Below are positions 5,793 through 14,204 of a stretch of DNA of 18,364 nt, one piece after another. The translations under genes were made by a program, and so were the position numbers. The stretch is from Vulcanimicrobiota bacterium (lineage in GTDB: Bacteria > Vulcanimicrobiota > Vulcanimicrobiia > Vulcanimicrobiales > Vulcanimicrobiaceae). The stretch lies in assembly GCA_014305015.1 (NCBI GenBank), contig JACRUB010000020.1, positions 8,567-26,930 on the forward strand. Reading direction: 5' to 3'. Below the pieces are notes generated by a model. That model saw only the letters and a program-made list of their open reading frames with translations. It was not told where the DNA came from and did not search any database. Within the stretch, counting starts at the first letter, position 1. Each line of letters begins with the position of its first letter.

Positions 5793-8479
5793 CGTGACCA
5801 AACTCCTGGAGGACCGGCGTAAATCGTGATGAGGGCATTGGGACGCAAATACTTCTTTGCCACGCGCTCGATGTCGGCGGGTGTAATTCGCGCGTAGCGA
5901 TCGTTGAGGGTCACATAATAATCGAGCGGAAGCCCAAAGCGAACCAAATTTTCTAGCTCGACCACTTCGTTGCCGGGTGATTCTTCCGCAAGCAGCGTCC
6001 CGGAAACAAGGCGAGCCTTGGCTTCGGTGAGTTCCGTATTGCTGACGGGCGAGTTTTGCAAGCGAGCGAATTGGCCGCGCACGAACTTGACTGCGGAAAC
6101 CACATTCTGTGGCGCGGCACTTAGGGTGATCACCAAATCTCCACGATCGCGGTCCGCATCAAGGCGGCTTCCCACGCTGTAGACCAGGCCGCGTTTCTGA
6201 CGCATTTCATTCATTAGGCGCGATTCAAACGAGCCCGGGCCCGCGAGAATTTGGTTGAGCAACGTAAACGCATAGTAATCGGGCGAGGTGCGAGACATCA
6301 CCGCTTGGCCGATTTGAATGAAGACGTCGTTTGCTTCCGTACCGACAGAGGTACTCGCGGCGCGTGGTTCCGGTAACGGTGGTTCATTCGTCGAGGGCGT
6401 CTGCCCCACGCGCTGCCAACCGCCGAATGCACGCTCGACCGCGTCCCGAGCGTGCTGCGGGGTCACGTCACCGACGATCGCAATCGTGGTTAAATCCGGC
6501 CGCCAATAACGGCTAGTGTAATCCAAGACGTCTTCGCGCGTAATCGAATCAATGCTCGAACGTGTTGGAAAGCGTAGGGCCGGATCGTTTGGTGCAAGCA
6601 GCAATTGAAGGAACGCGCGATTGACGGCCTCGCCGGAGATGTTGCTCTCTTGCGCGATACTGTTCGCCAGCTGGCCCTTCTCTTGCGTGAAATAGCGTTC
6701 GGGAAATGCTGGATGCTCTTCGCCGTCCGCAACGATCTGCAACATGCTTTCCAAGTCGTTCGCCAAGCCTTTGGCGGAGAAGGTTTGGCCCAAATTCACT
6801 TGAGCGCCGAGATCGTCGATGGCTTTACGCTGCGCAGTGAAGTCATAGTGCAGGCTTCCGAAGTTTGAGACGTCGGATGCGAGGCGGGCGATCCCCGCTT
6901 TGCCTTCGGGTTCAAAGCGCGCGCCCGAATCAATGAAGCCGCGGACCGAAACGATGGGCCGGTCGGTTCTCGATTGCACAATGACCTTCAGGCCATTGGC
7001 AAGGGTGAAAAGTTGCGGTGCCAGCTTGCTGCGGCCTTGCGTCGGCGTGCGAATGGAGCCGGCGATCGCCGGGGGTTCGACGATCTTTCCGTTAGGAACG
7101 CGCGAACTGAAATTGTCGGTGGCACTCGCGGTGGTTTTTTGCGACGACCCTTTAGACGGTTGCGCATTCGGACTCAAGTGCCCAACCACGGTGGGGGTGC
7201 TTAAGTACCGGCGAGCGGTGGCGGTGATAACCTCCGGCGTCAAGGCAGCGAGGCGGGCATCTTCGTCACTGACTTTCTCCCCGACGATCCCATACGTGTA
7301 GCCCACGAGACTCGCAAGCCCCGAGATGGAGTCCGAGTCCAAGACGCGCTCGGCGATGGTGGAGCGCTTTGCGGCAGCGACGAGTTCGGGATCGAAGCCG
7401 GTTTTGATGGCTTGGTCCATCGTGTTTTGAAAGATCGTTTGTGCGACGTCTGCACGTTGGCCCGGATTGAGAACGATCATGATGTTCATTAAGCCGCCGC
7501 GCAACTGCGTATCGGAATTGGCCATTACCGCCAGCGCCACATTGCTCTCGACGAGCGCCTGGTAGAAGGGCCCGCGCTGGTTGTTGATGAGGGTCGCGAG
7601 CGTGCTGATTGCGGGTTCGCCTGGTTCGGTGTCGCCCGGAATTGCATAGGCGAGATCGAGCACTTCGAACGGGAACGGGAATGGCGAGTCGGCGGTTTTT
7701 CCCGTTGCCGAAGCCGGATGCGTGGAGTTGTGGGCCGGAAGCGTGCGGTTCGGAATAGACCCAAAATCGCGCTGCGCCATCGCAAAGACTTCGCTTGGGT
7801 TTACGTCGCCGGTGACCACAAGCGTCGCGTTATTCGGGTGGTACCACTCGTGATAGTACCTGGCGATATCGCTCGCGCGGGCCCGGGCAACGTCGCTGCG
7901 TTTGCCAATCGGCGTGGAGCCTGCGGGGGAGTTGGGGTAGGCCGCAGCGCGAACGACCGACTGCAGGCTAAAGAACGGTGAGGTGGCATCACCGTCGAGT
8001 TCGGAGAGGACGGCTCCGCGCTCGACGTTCCACTCCGATTGCAGAATCAGCGCTTTGCGCATGCGGTCGGATTCGATCCCGAGCGCCACGCCGAGCTTAT
8101 CCGCAGGCATGATGAAATAAAAGTGCGTGTAGTCGTAGTTGGTCTCGGCGTTCATGGTTGCGCCTAAGCGCGCGACGATATCATCCAGACCGCTTGCCGA
8201 GATGTGCTGCGAGCCCCGAAACATCATGTGCTCGAGCGCATGGGCGAGCCCTGTCTTGCCCGGCGTTTCGTAGAGCGAGCCGAAGCGGTACCACACATCC
8301 GTCTCGATGACGGGCGCGGCGTGATCCTCGACGACCAAGACCTTCAGGCCGTTTGAAAGGATCTTCTCGGCCACAGGTGTCTGCGCGGTTACGAGCGTTT
8401 GCGCAGAGGCAGTTGTCCATGGAGCGAGTAGGGCGAAAAAAGCCAGGGTGAGTGCTGCGGTGGAACTGCGTGTGTTCAT
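5789..8479 (-). CDS. Secreted M16-family zinc metalloprotease, fused catalytic and non-catalytic halves
   Basis: An 896-aa pitrilysin/insulinase-type (M16) peptidase with two tandem halves. Residues 1-27 form a signal peptide (MNTRSSTAALTLAFFALLAP, then a cut near ASAQ), so the protein is exported. The first half has the inverted zinc motif HALEH (H80, E83, H84) and the downstream Glu pair E153/E160, with E160 at H84+76, the expected third ligand. The second half (from about residue 480) repeats the fold, with ARLASDVSNFG in place of the motif, and is therefore non-catalytic. The GLVYSVGSRLD region near residue 780 is typical of that half. Many bacteria make these as two adjacent genes; here they are one. 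ATG 8479 is preceded by AAGGAT and gives the signal peptide; longer starts would bury it. It overlaps the next gene by four bases. Confidence 0.93.
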   Translation of the reverse strand: MNTRSSTAALTLAFFALLAPWTTASAQTLVTAQTPVAEKILSNGLKVLVVEDHAAPVIETDVWYRFGSLYETPGKTGLAHALEHMMFRGSQHISASGLDDIVARLGATMNAETNYDYTHFYFIMPADKLGVALGIESDRMRKALILQSEWNVERGAVLSELDGDATSPFFSLQSVVRAAAYPNSPAGSTPIGKRSDVARARASDIARYYHEWYHPNNATLVVTGDVNPSEVFAMAQRDFGSIPNRTLPAHNSTHPASATGKTADSPFPFPFEVLDLAYAIPGDTEPGEPAISTLATLINNQRGPFYQALVESNVALAVMANSDTQLRGGLMNIMIVLNPGQRADVAQTIFQNTMDQAIKTGFDPELVAAAKRSTIAERVLDSDSISGLASLVGYTYGIVGEKVSDEDARLAALTPEVITATARRYLSTPTVVGHLSPNAQPSKGSSQKTTASATDNFSSRVPNGKIVEPPAIAGSIRTPTQGRSKLAPQLFTLANGLKVIVQSRTDRPIVSVRGFIDSGARFEPEGKAGIARLASDVSNFGSLHYDFTAQRKAIDDLGAQVNLGQTFSAKGLANDLESMLQIVADGEEHPAFPERYFTQEKGQLANSIAQESNISGEAVNRAFLQLLLAPNDPALRFPTRSSIDSITREDVLDYTSRYWRPDLTTIAIVGDVTPQHARDAVERAFGGWQRVGQTPSTNEPPLPEPRAASTSVGTEANDVFIQIGQAVMSRTSPDYYAFTLLNQILAGPGSFESRLMNEMRQKRGLVYSVGSRLDADRDRGDLVITLSAAPQNVVSAVKFVRGQFARLQNSPVSNTELTEAKARLVSGTLLAEESPGNEVVELENLVRFGLPLDYYVTLNDRYARITPADIERVAKKYLRPNALITIYAGPPGVWSR

Positions 8480-8480
8480 T

Positions 8481-8900
8481 TTATCCTTGACTGGCGAGCG
8501 ATTTTGCGTATTGAGCGAAGTCCTTGGTGTCGATGCCGGTTTTCTCCGCGATTGCAAGTAGGAGCGCTTCTTGCAACTCTTGATGGTACAACAGTCGTGA
8601 AATCGATCCGTGATCCGCTTCGGCGCGCAGTTCGTCGTGTTGCGAGGACTGGCGCTGTGCAACCGCAATGACGAAAATAAGAATCAGCTGGATAACGTTC
8701 GAGATTGTGAGGAAGAAGACGAACGGAAACGGATCGAACTTCGTAAGCACGCCAAACGTGATCCAGATGAATTGGATAATGATGGCAAGGATCAGCGCGA
8801 TGGGAGCGCCGGTTGCGTCCGCGATGCGCTTACAGGTTTTTTCGATCGGGCTCAGTTGATCTTGATGTTGTGCGTTCACGTCGCCTGCGAGCGGATGCAT
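8481..8900 (-). CDS. DUF1003-like small membrane protein
   Basis: Predicted inner-membrane protein of about 139 aa. After a short cytoplasmic lead (DQLSPIEKTCKRIADATGAP) come two hydrophobic segments, IALILAIIIQFIWITFGVL and FPFVFFLTISNVIQLILIFV, separated by TKFDP. A charged tail follows, AQRQSSQHDELRAEADH. This two-helix plan, with FDPFPF between the helices and a QxRQ...D.LRAE..H tail, is that of DUF1003 proteins, whose function is not established. The start is uncertain. ATG 8900 has no clear ribosome-binding site. A TTG at 8939 overlaps the stop of the formimidoyltransferase gene, has AAAGG about eight bases upstream and would add 13 residues. The TAA stop lies one base before the ATG of the M16 gene, so the two are probably translated together. 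Confidence 0.78.
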   Translation of the reverse strand: MHPLAGDVNAQHQDQLSPIEKTCKRIADATGAPIALILAIIIQFIWITFGVLTKFDPFPFVFFLTISNVIQLILIFVIAVAQRQSSQHDELRAEADHGSISRLLYHQELQEALLLAIAEKTGIDTKDFAQYAKSLASQG

Positions 8901-8935
8901 CGTGAAGGTCGACGGACCCGATGAACCATTCGTAC

Positions 8936-9802
8936 TCAAAAGCTGCGCCTTTCTTCCAAAGAGAGACCGAGATAGTAGCGGGCGGAAGTAGCGACCGCCC
9001 GCCGGGGCAGGCACCCGATGAGTTCCGAGCGCAGGATCTCCACGCCGTCCTCCTGGGCGAAGGCACGGATCATCTCGACCACCCGGTAGAGCGGAGTGGC
9101 ATCATACTGCGTGAGGTTGAGCGATACCTGAACGACTCTTTCATTTAGACGTAGACCGAGCGCCTTGAGCGTTCGCAGTCCGCCGCTGCTCTCGCGGAGC
9201 GCGCGGGCAATGCGGCCGGCAATGGCCAGATCGTCCGTTGCGAGTTCAACGTTGAACGCGATGAGAATATCGCGGGCTCCGATTGCGATTGCACCGGCAC
9301 TCCTGTGCGCACGAGACGCCCCGAAGTCCGGTTGCCACTCCGGCCGCTCGAAACGCGAATCGAGCCCTTCAAACTCTACGCTGCGCACCGCTGCCAAATT
9401 CCGGCGTCCAGGTGTGCGGGCCGCTTCCCCATATAAAAAGGAAGGGATAGCAAACTTCTCCCAGATCAGCTGACCGGCTTCGCGGGCGAGTTGCACGGCT
9501 TGCTCCATGGTCGCCTCGCGAAGCGGAACAAAGGGCAACACGTCGAGTGCGCCGATGCGCGGGTGGATGCCACGATGAGAACGCAAATCGATGCGCTTGC
9601 TGGCGACGCCCGCCAGCGCAACGCCGGCGTCCTTCACCGCCTCATACGATCCAATGAGGGTGAGGACGCTGCGATGATGCACCGGATCGCTCGTCCGATG
9701 GATCACCTTTGCGCCGGCCGCGCACGCGGCGGCGATGCATTCGTCGAGAATCTCGTTATTGCGCCCGTCGGAGATATTAGGAACGCACTCAAAAAGTGCC
9801 AT
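8936..9802 (-). CDS. Glutamate formimidoyltransferase
   Basis: A 288-aa single-domain enzyme equivalent to the N-terminal half of mammalian FTCD. It moves the formimino group from formimino-glutamate to tetrahydrofolate, the last step of one histidine degradation route, or runs the formyl-glutamate variant. The family opening ECVPNISDGRN (residues 5-15) is clear. The active-site region is SHRGIHPRIGALDVLPFVP (H76 and H80 present). GRRNLAAVR and IAFNVEL follow, as in other members. The cyclodeaminase domain is absent and no other hut genes are in view, so the substrate supply must come from elsewhere. ATG 9802 overlaps the RadA stop as TAATG. Length and motifs agree with stand-alone bacterial versions. 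Confidence 0.92.
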   Translation of the reverse strand: MALFECVPNISDGRNNEILDECIAAACAAGAKVIHRTSDPVHHRSVLTLIGSYEAVKDAGVALAGVASKRIDLRSHRGIHPRIGALDVLPFVPLREATMEQAVQLAREAGQLIWEKFAIPSFLYGEAARTPGRRNLAAVRSVEFEGLDSRFERPEWQPDFGASRAHRSAGAIAIGARDILIAFNVELATDDLAIAGRIARALRESSGGLRTLKALGLRLNERVVQVSLNLTQYDATPLYRVVEMIRAFAQEDGVEILRSELIGCLPRRAVATSARYYLGLSLEERRSF

Positions 9803-11115
9803 TACCCCAGCGCGGCGCCGATTGCTTGTGCGATATCTTCGTGCGACTGCGGCGTAAAGAGCGTTGTGAAGCCGAGCCGCTTTGCTTCCGACGCGCGCCG
9901 CGCGCCAGCGGTAACGGAACGTACCTCACCCGAGAGCCCGAGCTCACCGAAGGCGGCGGTGTCTTGGCCAAGTGGACGATTACGAAAAGCGGATGCAATC
10001 GCAAGCGCGATTCCTAGATCAGCGGCCGGCTCGTTGACGCGCAAGCCGCCAGCAACCGACGCGTAGACATCGTGATTTCCGAGTTGCATGCCCACGCGGC
10101 GTTCCAACACCGCAAGAATCATCGCGAGGCGCGCCTGATCGAGGTTCGCCGCTAAGCGGCGCGGTGTTCCGTAGCTGGTTTCGCCGACGAGCGCTTGCAC
10201 TTCAATTAAGACCGGACGCGAGCCAACGATGCTCGCTACCACGCAGGAGCCGCTCGGACGCTGCTTGCGGCCGGAGAGAAAGAGCTCGGACGGATTTGGA
10301 ATTTGATGCAGGCCGTCGCCTTGCATCGCAAAAACGCAAATCTCGTCAACACTACCGAAACGGTTTTTGTACGCGCGCACGATGCGGTACTCACCATTGA
10401 CTTCGCCTTCGAAATACAGCACCGTATCGACCAGATGCTCCAGCAACCGCGGGCCGGCGATACTGCCGTCTTTGGTGACATGGCCGACGATAAAGGTCGC
10501 GCAATCGGTACGTTTGGCAAACTCCATAAGTGCCTGCGTGCAGTCGCGCACCTGCGTCACGCTGCCGGCATAGCTTTCGGATTCCGGCAGCCAGACGGTT
10601 TGAATTGAATCGACAATCACTGCGCGCGGCTTAATGCGTTCGAGTTCGTCCAGTACCGCCCGTAAATTGGTCTCCGGGAAAACGAGAATATCGTCCTTGA
10701 CTGAAAGCCGTGCAGCGCGCAACTTTATCTGCGCGGCCGATTCTTCGCCGCAGACATACACCACCGCAAACTGCTGGGTAAGGGCCGCCGCAATTTGCAG
10801 CAGCAACGTCGATTTCCCGGCGCCCGGCGGGCCACCGATCAGTGTAAGGCTTCCCGGGACGATGCCCCCGCCAAGGACCGTATCGAACTCGCTCATGCCG
10901 GTGCTTACACGCGCAACGTTTGAGTCGTCGACGTCTGCAAGCCGGATCGGTGCAACTGCCGAACGTGCCGCCGCGCTTCGCGCAACGGATGATTTTGGTG
11001 CGGAGGGCGCCTCGCTAAAAGAGTTCCACGCTTCGCACGACGGGCAGCGGCCCAGCCAGCGTGCGGACTCGAATCCACACCCGGAGCAATAAAAAAGGGT
11101 GCGGACTTTAGCCAC
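9802..11115 (-). CDS. radA: DNA repair/recombination ATPase RadA (Sms)
   Basis: RadA promotes branch migration and processing of recombination intermediates. The 437-aa product shows the full family plan: an N-terminal C4 zinc finger (C10, C13, C24, C27), a RecA-like ATPase core with Walker A GGPPGAGKST (94-103), the RadA-specific KNRFG motif (250-254), and a C-terminal Lon-protease-like domain (GGLRVNEPAADLGIALAIAS). I chose GTG 11115 because it gives the typical MAKVRTLFYCSGCG beginning and lies two bases after the stop of the upstream gene. An in-frame GTG at 11127 would add four residues. The stop overlaps the formimidoyltransferase start. In many bacteria radA neighbours clpC or disA; here it sits in a mixed run. 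Confidence 0.97.
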   Translation of the reverse strand: MAKVRTLFYCSGCGFESARWLGRCPSCEAWNSFSEAPSAPKSSVARSAAARSAVAPIRLADVDDSNVARVSTGMSEFDTVLGGGIVPGSLTLIGGPPGAGKSTLLLQIAAALTQQFAVVYVCGEESAAQIKLRAARLSVKDDILVFPETNLRAVLDELERIKPRAVIVDSIQTVWLPESESYAGSVTQVRDCTQALMEFAKRTDCATFIVGHVTKDGSIAGPRLLEHLVDTVLYFEGEVNGEYRIVRAYKNRFGSVDEICVFAMQGDGLHQIPNPSELFLSGRKQRPSGSCVVASIVGSRPVLIEVQALVGETSYGTPRRLAANLDQARLAMILAVLERRVGMQLGNHDVYASVAGGLRVNEPAADLGIALAIASAFRNRPLGQDTAAFGELGLSGEVRSVTAGARRASEAKRLGFTTLFTPQSHEDIAQAIGAALG

Positions 11116-11117
11116 CG

Positions 11118-12032
11118 CTATTGCCACCGGTCGACGATCGTTTTTGCGAGTTTAGCGATAAGCATCTGCCCCGCGTTCTCCGGGGTCCACTGCGTGTCTT
11201 TGTTCTGATAGGTGAATGCCGAAATAATGATAGGACCGTTATGCGCATAAACAATTCCCACATCGTTTCGCACTGCATCAAGCGCGCCGGTCTTATTCGC
11301 AACCGTGATGTTCCCAAGATAGCGCGGGATTGCGATCTGGTCCGTTTGATTCTTGAGCATGTTGATTGCGACGCCGCATATTTTCCGGTCGGCGGCCGTG
11401 GGCTTTGCGGTTGCGCCTGGAGCGTTTAAATCGCAAACGGCAAAACGTCGCATAACCCCGGCCATTTCGCGCGCGGTGGTTTTTCCAAGTCCAAAGATCT
11501 TCTGGTCCGCCGGCGCCGGTTCCACGACAGGCTTGAAGACTTTCTTATAAAGCCACGTCTTGTGAAGCCCCAACCAAGTGATGCGAGCATCGATGTTTTT
11601 CAAACCAAAGCGATCGATGGCCAGATTCGTCGCAGTGTTGTCGCTCACGACGACCATCATGGTGAGGGCATCTTTGAGCGTAATTGTAAGCGGCGTATCA
11701 AATTGGCCGAGAACCCCGGAACCCTCCACCTGATTATCAGATTTTAGACGCAAGGGCTCGTTAAAGCGGGCGAGACCGGACCGCACTTCCTCGAGCGCTT
11801 CGAGAAGAATCGCAAGTTTAATGATGGATGCAGTCGGCACCGGTGCGTCGGCGTCAAGCGCGACCGTTTTCCCGCTCCGAACATCCGTTGCAAAAAGTGC
11901 GAGTTTTCCAGCGTAGCCGGCGGTCATCGCCTGCAGTTGCGTTTCTAAGGACGCGTCTGTGTCGGCCGCGCCCGGCATCGGAGCAAGCGCCAGGAGCAAC
12001 GAGGCGGTCAAGAGCACGATGGTATGAGTCAT
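11118..12032 (-). CDS. Secreted class-A-beta-lactamase-fold serine hydrolase without the usual deacylating Glu
   Basis: A 304-aa exported protein of the beta-lactamase/D-Ala carboxypeptidase fold (Beta-lactamase2). Residues 1-23 are a signal peptide. The catalytic elements fall at the canonical class A numbers: S69-I-I-K72 (SxxK), S130-D131-N132 (SDN) and K247-T248-G249 (KTG). The omega-loop motif ExxLN is not present. The equivalent stretch is KPVVEPAPADQKIFGLGKTT, with only E171 nearby. It is thus more likely a penicillin-binding-type hydrolase, peptidase or esterase acting on cell-wall or ester substrates than an efficient beta-lactamase. Two cysteines (C200, C219) could form a disulfide in the envelope. 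It is the first gene of the minus-strand run. ATG 12032 has a GAAGAG-like site close upstream. Confidence 0.88.
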   Translation of the reverse strand: MTHTIVLLTASLLLALAPMPGAADTDASLETQLQAMTAGYAGKLALFATDVRSGKTVALDADAPVPTASIIKLAILLEALEEVRSGLARFNEPLRLKSDNQVEGSGVLGQFDTPLTITLKDALTMMVVVSDNTATNLAIDRFGLKNIDARITWLGLHKTWLYKKVFKPVVEPAPADQKIFGLGKTTAREMAGVMRRFAVCDLNAPGATAKPTAADRKICGVAINMLKNQTDQIAIPRYLGNITVANKTGALDAVRNDVGIVYAHNGPIIISAFTYQNKDTQWTPENAGQMLIAKLAKTIVDRWQ

Positions 12033-12083
12033 AACTCTTCATTCTAGCGGGTGCGGCCTAAGCCTAGTGGGAATTTGCCGGGC
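12033..12083. promoter_or_regulatory. Divergent promoter region between the serine hydrolase operon and cmk
   Basis: These about 50 bases are all that separates the starts of two large divergent gene runs, so promoters for both probably lie here or within the 5' ends of the genes. On the minus strand TAGAAT (12041-12046) is a five-of-six match to a -10 box, but it is very close to the ATG and no good -35 is seen. On the plus strand nothing convincing is visible. The assignment rests on location. Confidence 0.35.
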
Positions 12084-12764
12084 GTGAAAGAGGCCGCAAC
12101 GCACATCGCAATCGATGGTCCCGCCGCATCCGGAAAGACGACCGTTGGGCGCATCGTGGCGCACCGCTTGAGGTTTCTCTACCTCGACACGGGTGCGATG
12201 TATCGTGCGCTGACGTATTTGGCACTTCGTTCGGAAACCGATCTCGATAACGAGCGCGCACTGGTGCGCCTCTGCGAGTACGATCCGATTCGCGTCAAAC
12301 TTGATTTAGATGCTCCGAACGGCTACCGCGTTTTTGCCGGCACGCAGGAGCTTGGAGCGGAACTCGTTTCTAGCAGCGTGACCTCCGGTGTGTCGACGGT
12401 GGCCGCGCATCCGCTGGTCCGCGAGCGCCTCGTCATGGAGCAGCGTGCGATTGCGGCTGAAGGCCCCGTCGTCATGGCCGGCCGCGATATCGGTACGGTC
12501 GTTCTACCCCACGCGCAGTACAAGGTTTTTCTTACCGCCTCGCTCGATGCCCGGGTTACGAGGCGTCGCGAAGAGCTGCAGGCCTCCGGCGTGAACGTCG
12601 ATGCACACCGCTTGCGCGAAGATATCGAAGAACGCGACCGCTTAGACCAAACGCGAGCCACTTCGCCGCTGCGCCCCGCTGCCGACGCAACGACGATCGA
12701 CTCCACCGATGTCACCGCGGAAGAAGTCGCCGGTAAGATTATCGGGATGGTGCTCGGGGCGTGA
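12084..12764 (+). CDS. cmk: Cytidylate kinase (Cmk)
   Basis: Phosphorylates CMP and dCMP to the diphosphates with ATP in the cytoplasm. The 226-aa product has the family P-loop IAIDGPAASGKTT (Walker A at residues 12-19), YLDTGAMYRALT (NMP-binding), the GRDIGTVVLP motif, KVFLTAS, and the C-terminal RATSPLRPAADATTIDST that binds CMP. All are diagnostic. GTG 12084 gives the usual short lead before the P-loop. An in-frame GTG at 12051 would add 11 residues and leave almost no room for promoters. The stop overlaps the start of plsC as GTGA. The cmk-plsC-ispH order is a known cluster in several Gram-positive-type bacteria, where rpsA often follows; here it does not. Confidence 0.95.
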   Translation: MKEAATHIAIDGPAASGKTTVGRIVAHRLRFLYLDTGAMYRALTYLALRSETDLDNERALVRLCEYDPIRVKLDLDAPNGYRVFAGTQELGAELVSSSVTSGVSTVAAHPLVRERLVMEQRAIAAEGPVVMAGRDIGTVVLPHAQYKVFLTASLDARVTRRREELQASGVNVDAHRLREDIEERDRLDQTRATSPLRPAADATTIDSTDVTAEEVAGKIIGMVLGA

Positions 12765-13357
12765 CACTCTACAATTTTGCGCAGCGAATTTTGCTGCCGC
12801 CGTTCCTCGCGCTGTGGCGTTTCAAAGCGTATGGAAAGGAAAAGGTCCCCATGGTGGGTCCGCTGATCGTGGCTGCCAATCACGCGTCCTATATGGATCC
12901 CGTGGCGCTCGGGGTCGCCTGTCCCCGTCCGATTTCCTATATGGCAAAGGCCGAGTTGTTCCGGATGCCGCTCCTAGGCCCAATCATCAAGCGGGTGTAC
13001 GCTTACCCCGTCGAGCGCGGACAAAAGGCGAGCACCACAGGCGCCATCAAAAAATCGGTCCAAATCCTGCGCGAAGGGCGCGCTATTGGAATCTTTCCGC
13101 AAGGCACGCGCGTTCGTGAAGGGCAGGGAGAAAGCAAGGCCGGGGTCGCGCTTCTTGCAAGCCTCGCAGATGCGCCGGTGGTTCCGGCCTACATTTGGGG
13201 CTCTCAGGCCGCAAACCGTCTTCATCAGATAAAAGTCATATTTGGCGACCCGATACATCTTCCGGCGGACCGCAAAGCAACTCGCGAAGAGATAGCGAAC
13301 TTCACTCAAGACGTCATGAATGCCATTAACGCACTAGCCGCCTCGGTCGAGAAATAA
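12761..13357 (+). CDS. plsC: 1-acyl-sn-glycerol-3-phosphate acyltransferase (PlsC)
   Basis: Membrane-associated acyltransferase that converts lysophosphatidic acid to phosphatidic acid. The 198-aa protein has an N-terminal hydrophobic helix (residues 5-20). The catalytic NHASYMDP motif supplies H41 and D46 (HX4D), the substrate-binding block is IKRVYAYPVERG (76-87), and motif III is FPQGTR (112-117), where Gln replaces the commoner Glu. The last block, VVPAYIWG, is also present. Length is normal for the short PlsC group. The GTG start overlaps cmk by four bases, and four bases separate the stop from the ispH start, so co-expression is very likely. Acyl-chain and head-group specificity cannot be read from the sequence. 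Confidence 0.9.
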   Translation: MTLYNFAQRILLPPFLALWRFKAYGKEKVPMVGPLIVAANHASYMDPVALGVACPRPISYMAKAELFRMPLLGPIIKRVYAYPVERGQKASTTGAIKKSVQILREGRAIGIFPQGTRVREGQGESKAGVALLASLADAPVVPAYIWGSQAANRLHQIKVIFGDPIHLPADRKATREEIANFTQDVMNAINALAASVEK

Positions 13358-13361
13358 ACCC

Positions 13362-14204
13362 ATGCTCATTAAAAAAGCCAAAGTTCAAGGCTTTTGTTTC
13401 GGCGTGGCCATTACGGTCAAGAAAGCCGAAGAAGCGATCGAAACGCGCGACGACGTCACGACCCTCGGGCACGTCGTACACAATCCGCAAATGGTGAGTT
13501 CGCTCGCGAGCCGGGGCCTCAAGAACGCCACTTCCGTCGACGACGTCGAGTCGGGAACCCTCTTTGTGCGCGCACACGGCTTGCCCATCGACGTGCTCGA
13601 AAAGGCGAAAGAGAAAAACCTCACCGTCATCGACGCAACGTGTCCGATGGTTACGAAAATTCACGTGCAAGCCGAAAAGCTCAAAGGCGAAGGCTACAAG
13701 ATTGTCGTCGTCGGCGACCCGCATCACCCGGAAGTCAAAGGAACGCTCAGCCACGTCCCCGGTGCCTGGTGCATTGAAACCGTGGAAGAAGTGGAAACGC
13801 TCCCGCGCGCGAGCCGCGTCGGTGTTGTCGTGCAATCAACGTATTCGAAAGCGCGTTTTCTCGACATCGTCAAAGCGCTGACCGCAAAGTATTACGAAGT
13901 TCGCGCGGTCAACACGATTTGCACCGATACAAATAACCGGCAGTCCGAAGCCGTGACGCTTTCCAAAGAAGTTGAAGTGATGGTCGTCGTCGGCGGCAAG
14001 ACATCCGCGAATACAAAGCATCTGGCCGAACTTGCGGAGATGAACGGTGCGCGTGCCTATCACATCGAGGGGCCGGGCGAACTGCAAGCCGGCTGGTTTG
14101 CGGGCGTACACGCCGCGGGTCTGATGTCGGGCGCATCGACTCCGGGTTGGCTTGTGGACGAAGTTGCGGCGCGGATGGAGGCGCTCTCCAGTCAAGCCGT
14201 CTGA
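13362..14204 (+). CDS. ispH: 4-hydroxy-3-methylbut-2-enyl diphosphate reductase (IspH/LytB)
   Basis: Final enzyme of the MEP pathway: an iron-sulfur protein that reduces HMBPP to IPP and DMAPP. The 280-aa product keeps all three cluster cysteines, C12 (GFCFGV), C94 (DATCPMV) and C187 (NTICTDT). It also has the substrate histidines H40 (VVHNP), H72 (RAHG) and the HHPEVKG region (121-127), with the conserved Glu at 124. ASTP near the C-terminus binds the diphosphate. ATG 13362 gives the canonical N-terminus just before the first Cys. It follows plsC directly and its 3' end overlaps the likely 5' end of the prenyl synthetase gene. Presence of ispH shows that isoprenoids are made by the MEP route. 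Confidence 0.97.
   Translation: MLIKKAKVQGFCFGVAITVKKAEEAIETRDDVTTLGHVVHNPQMVSSLASRGLKNATSVDDVESGTLFVRAHGLPIDVLEKAKEKNLTVIDATCPMVTKIHVQAEKLKGEGYKIVVVGDPHHPEVKGTLSHVPGAWCIETVEEVETLPRASRVGVVVQSTYSKARFLDIVKALTAKYYEVRAVNTICTDTNNRQSEAVTLSKEVEVMVVVGGKTSANTKHLAELAEMNGARAYHIEGPGELQAGWFAGVHAAGLMSGASTPGWLVDEVAARMEALSSQAV

Noticed and set aside
8480..8668. 63-residue N-terminal extension of the M16 protease
   Set aside because: It overlaps the DUF1003-like gene and would place a clear signal peptide internally; ATG 8479 with AAGGAT is a better start.
11118..12032. Annotation as an antibiotic-resistance beta-lactamase
   Set aside because: The ExxLN omega-loop motif needed for efficient deacylation is missing, and there is no sign of mobile resistance context.
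13326..13835. 169-codon minus-strand frame opposite ispH
   Set aside because: It lies across the conserved IspH cysteine region on the coding strand and its His/Phe/Asp-rich product matches antisense of biased codons.
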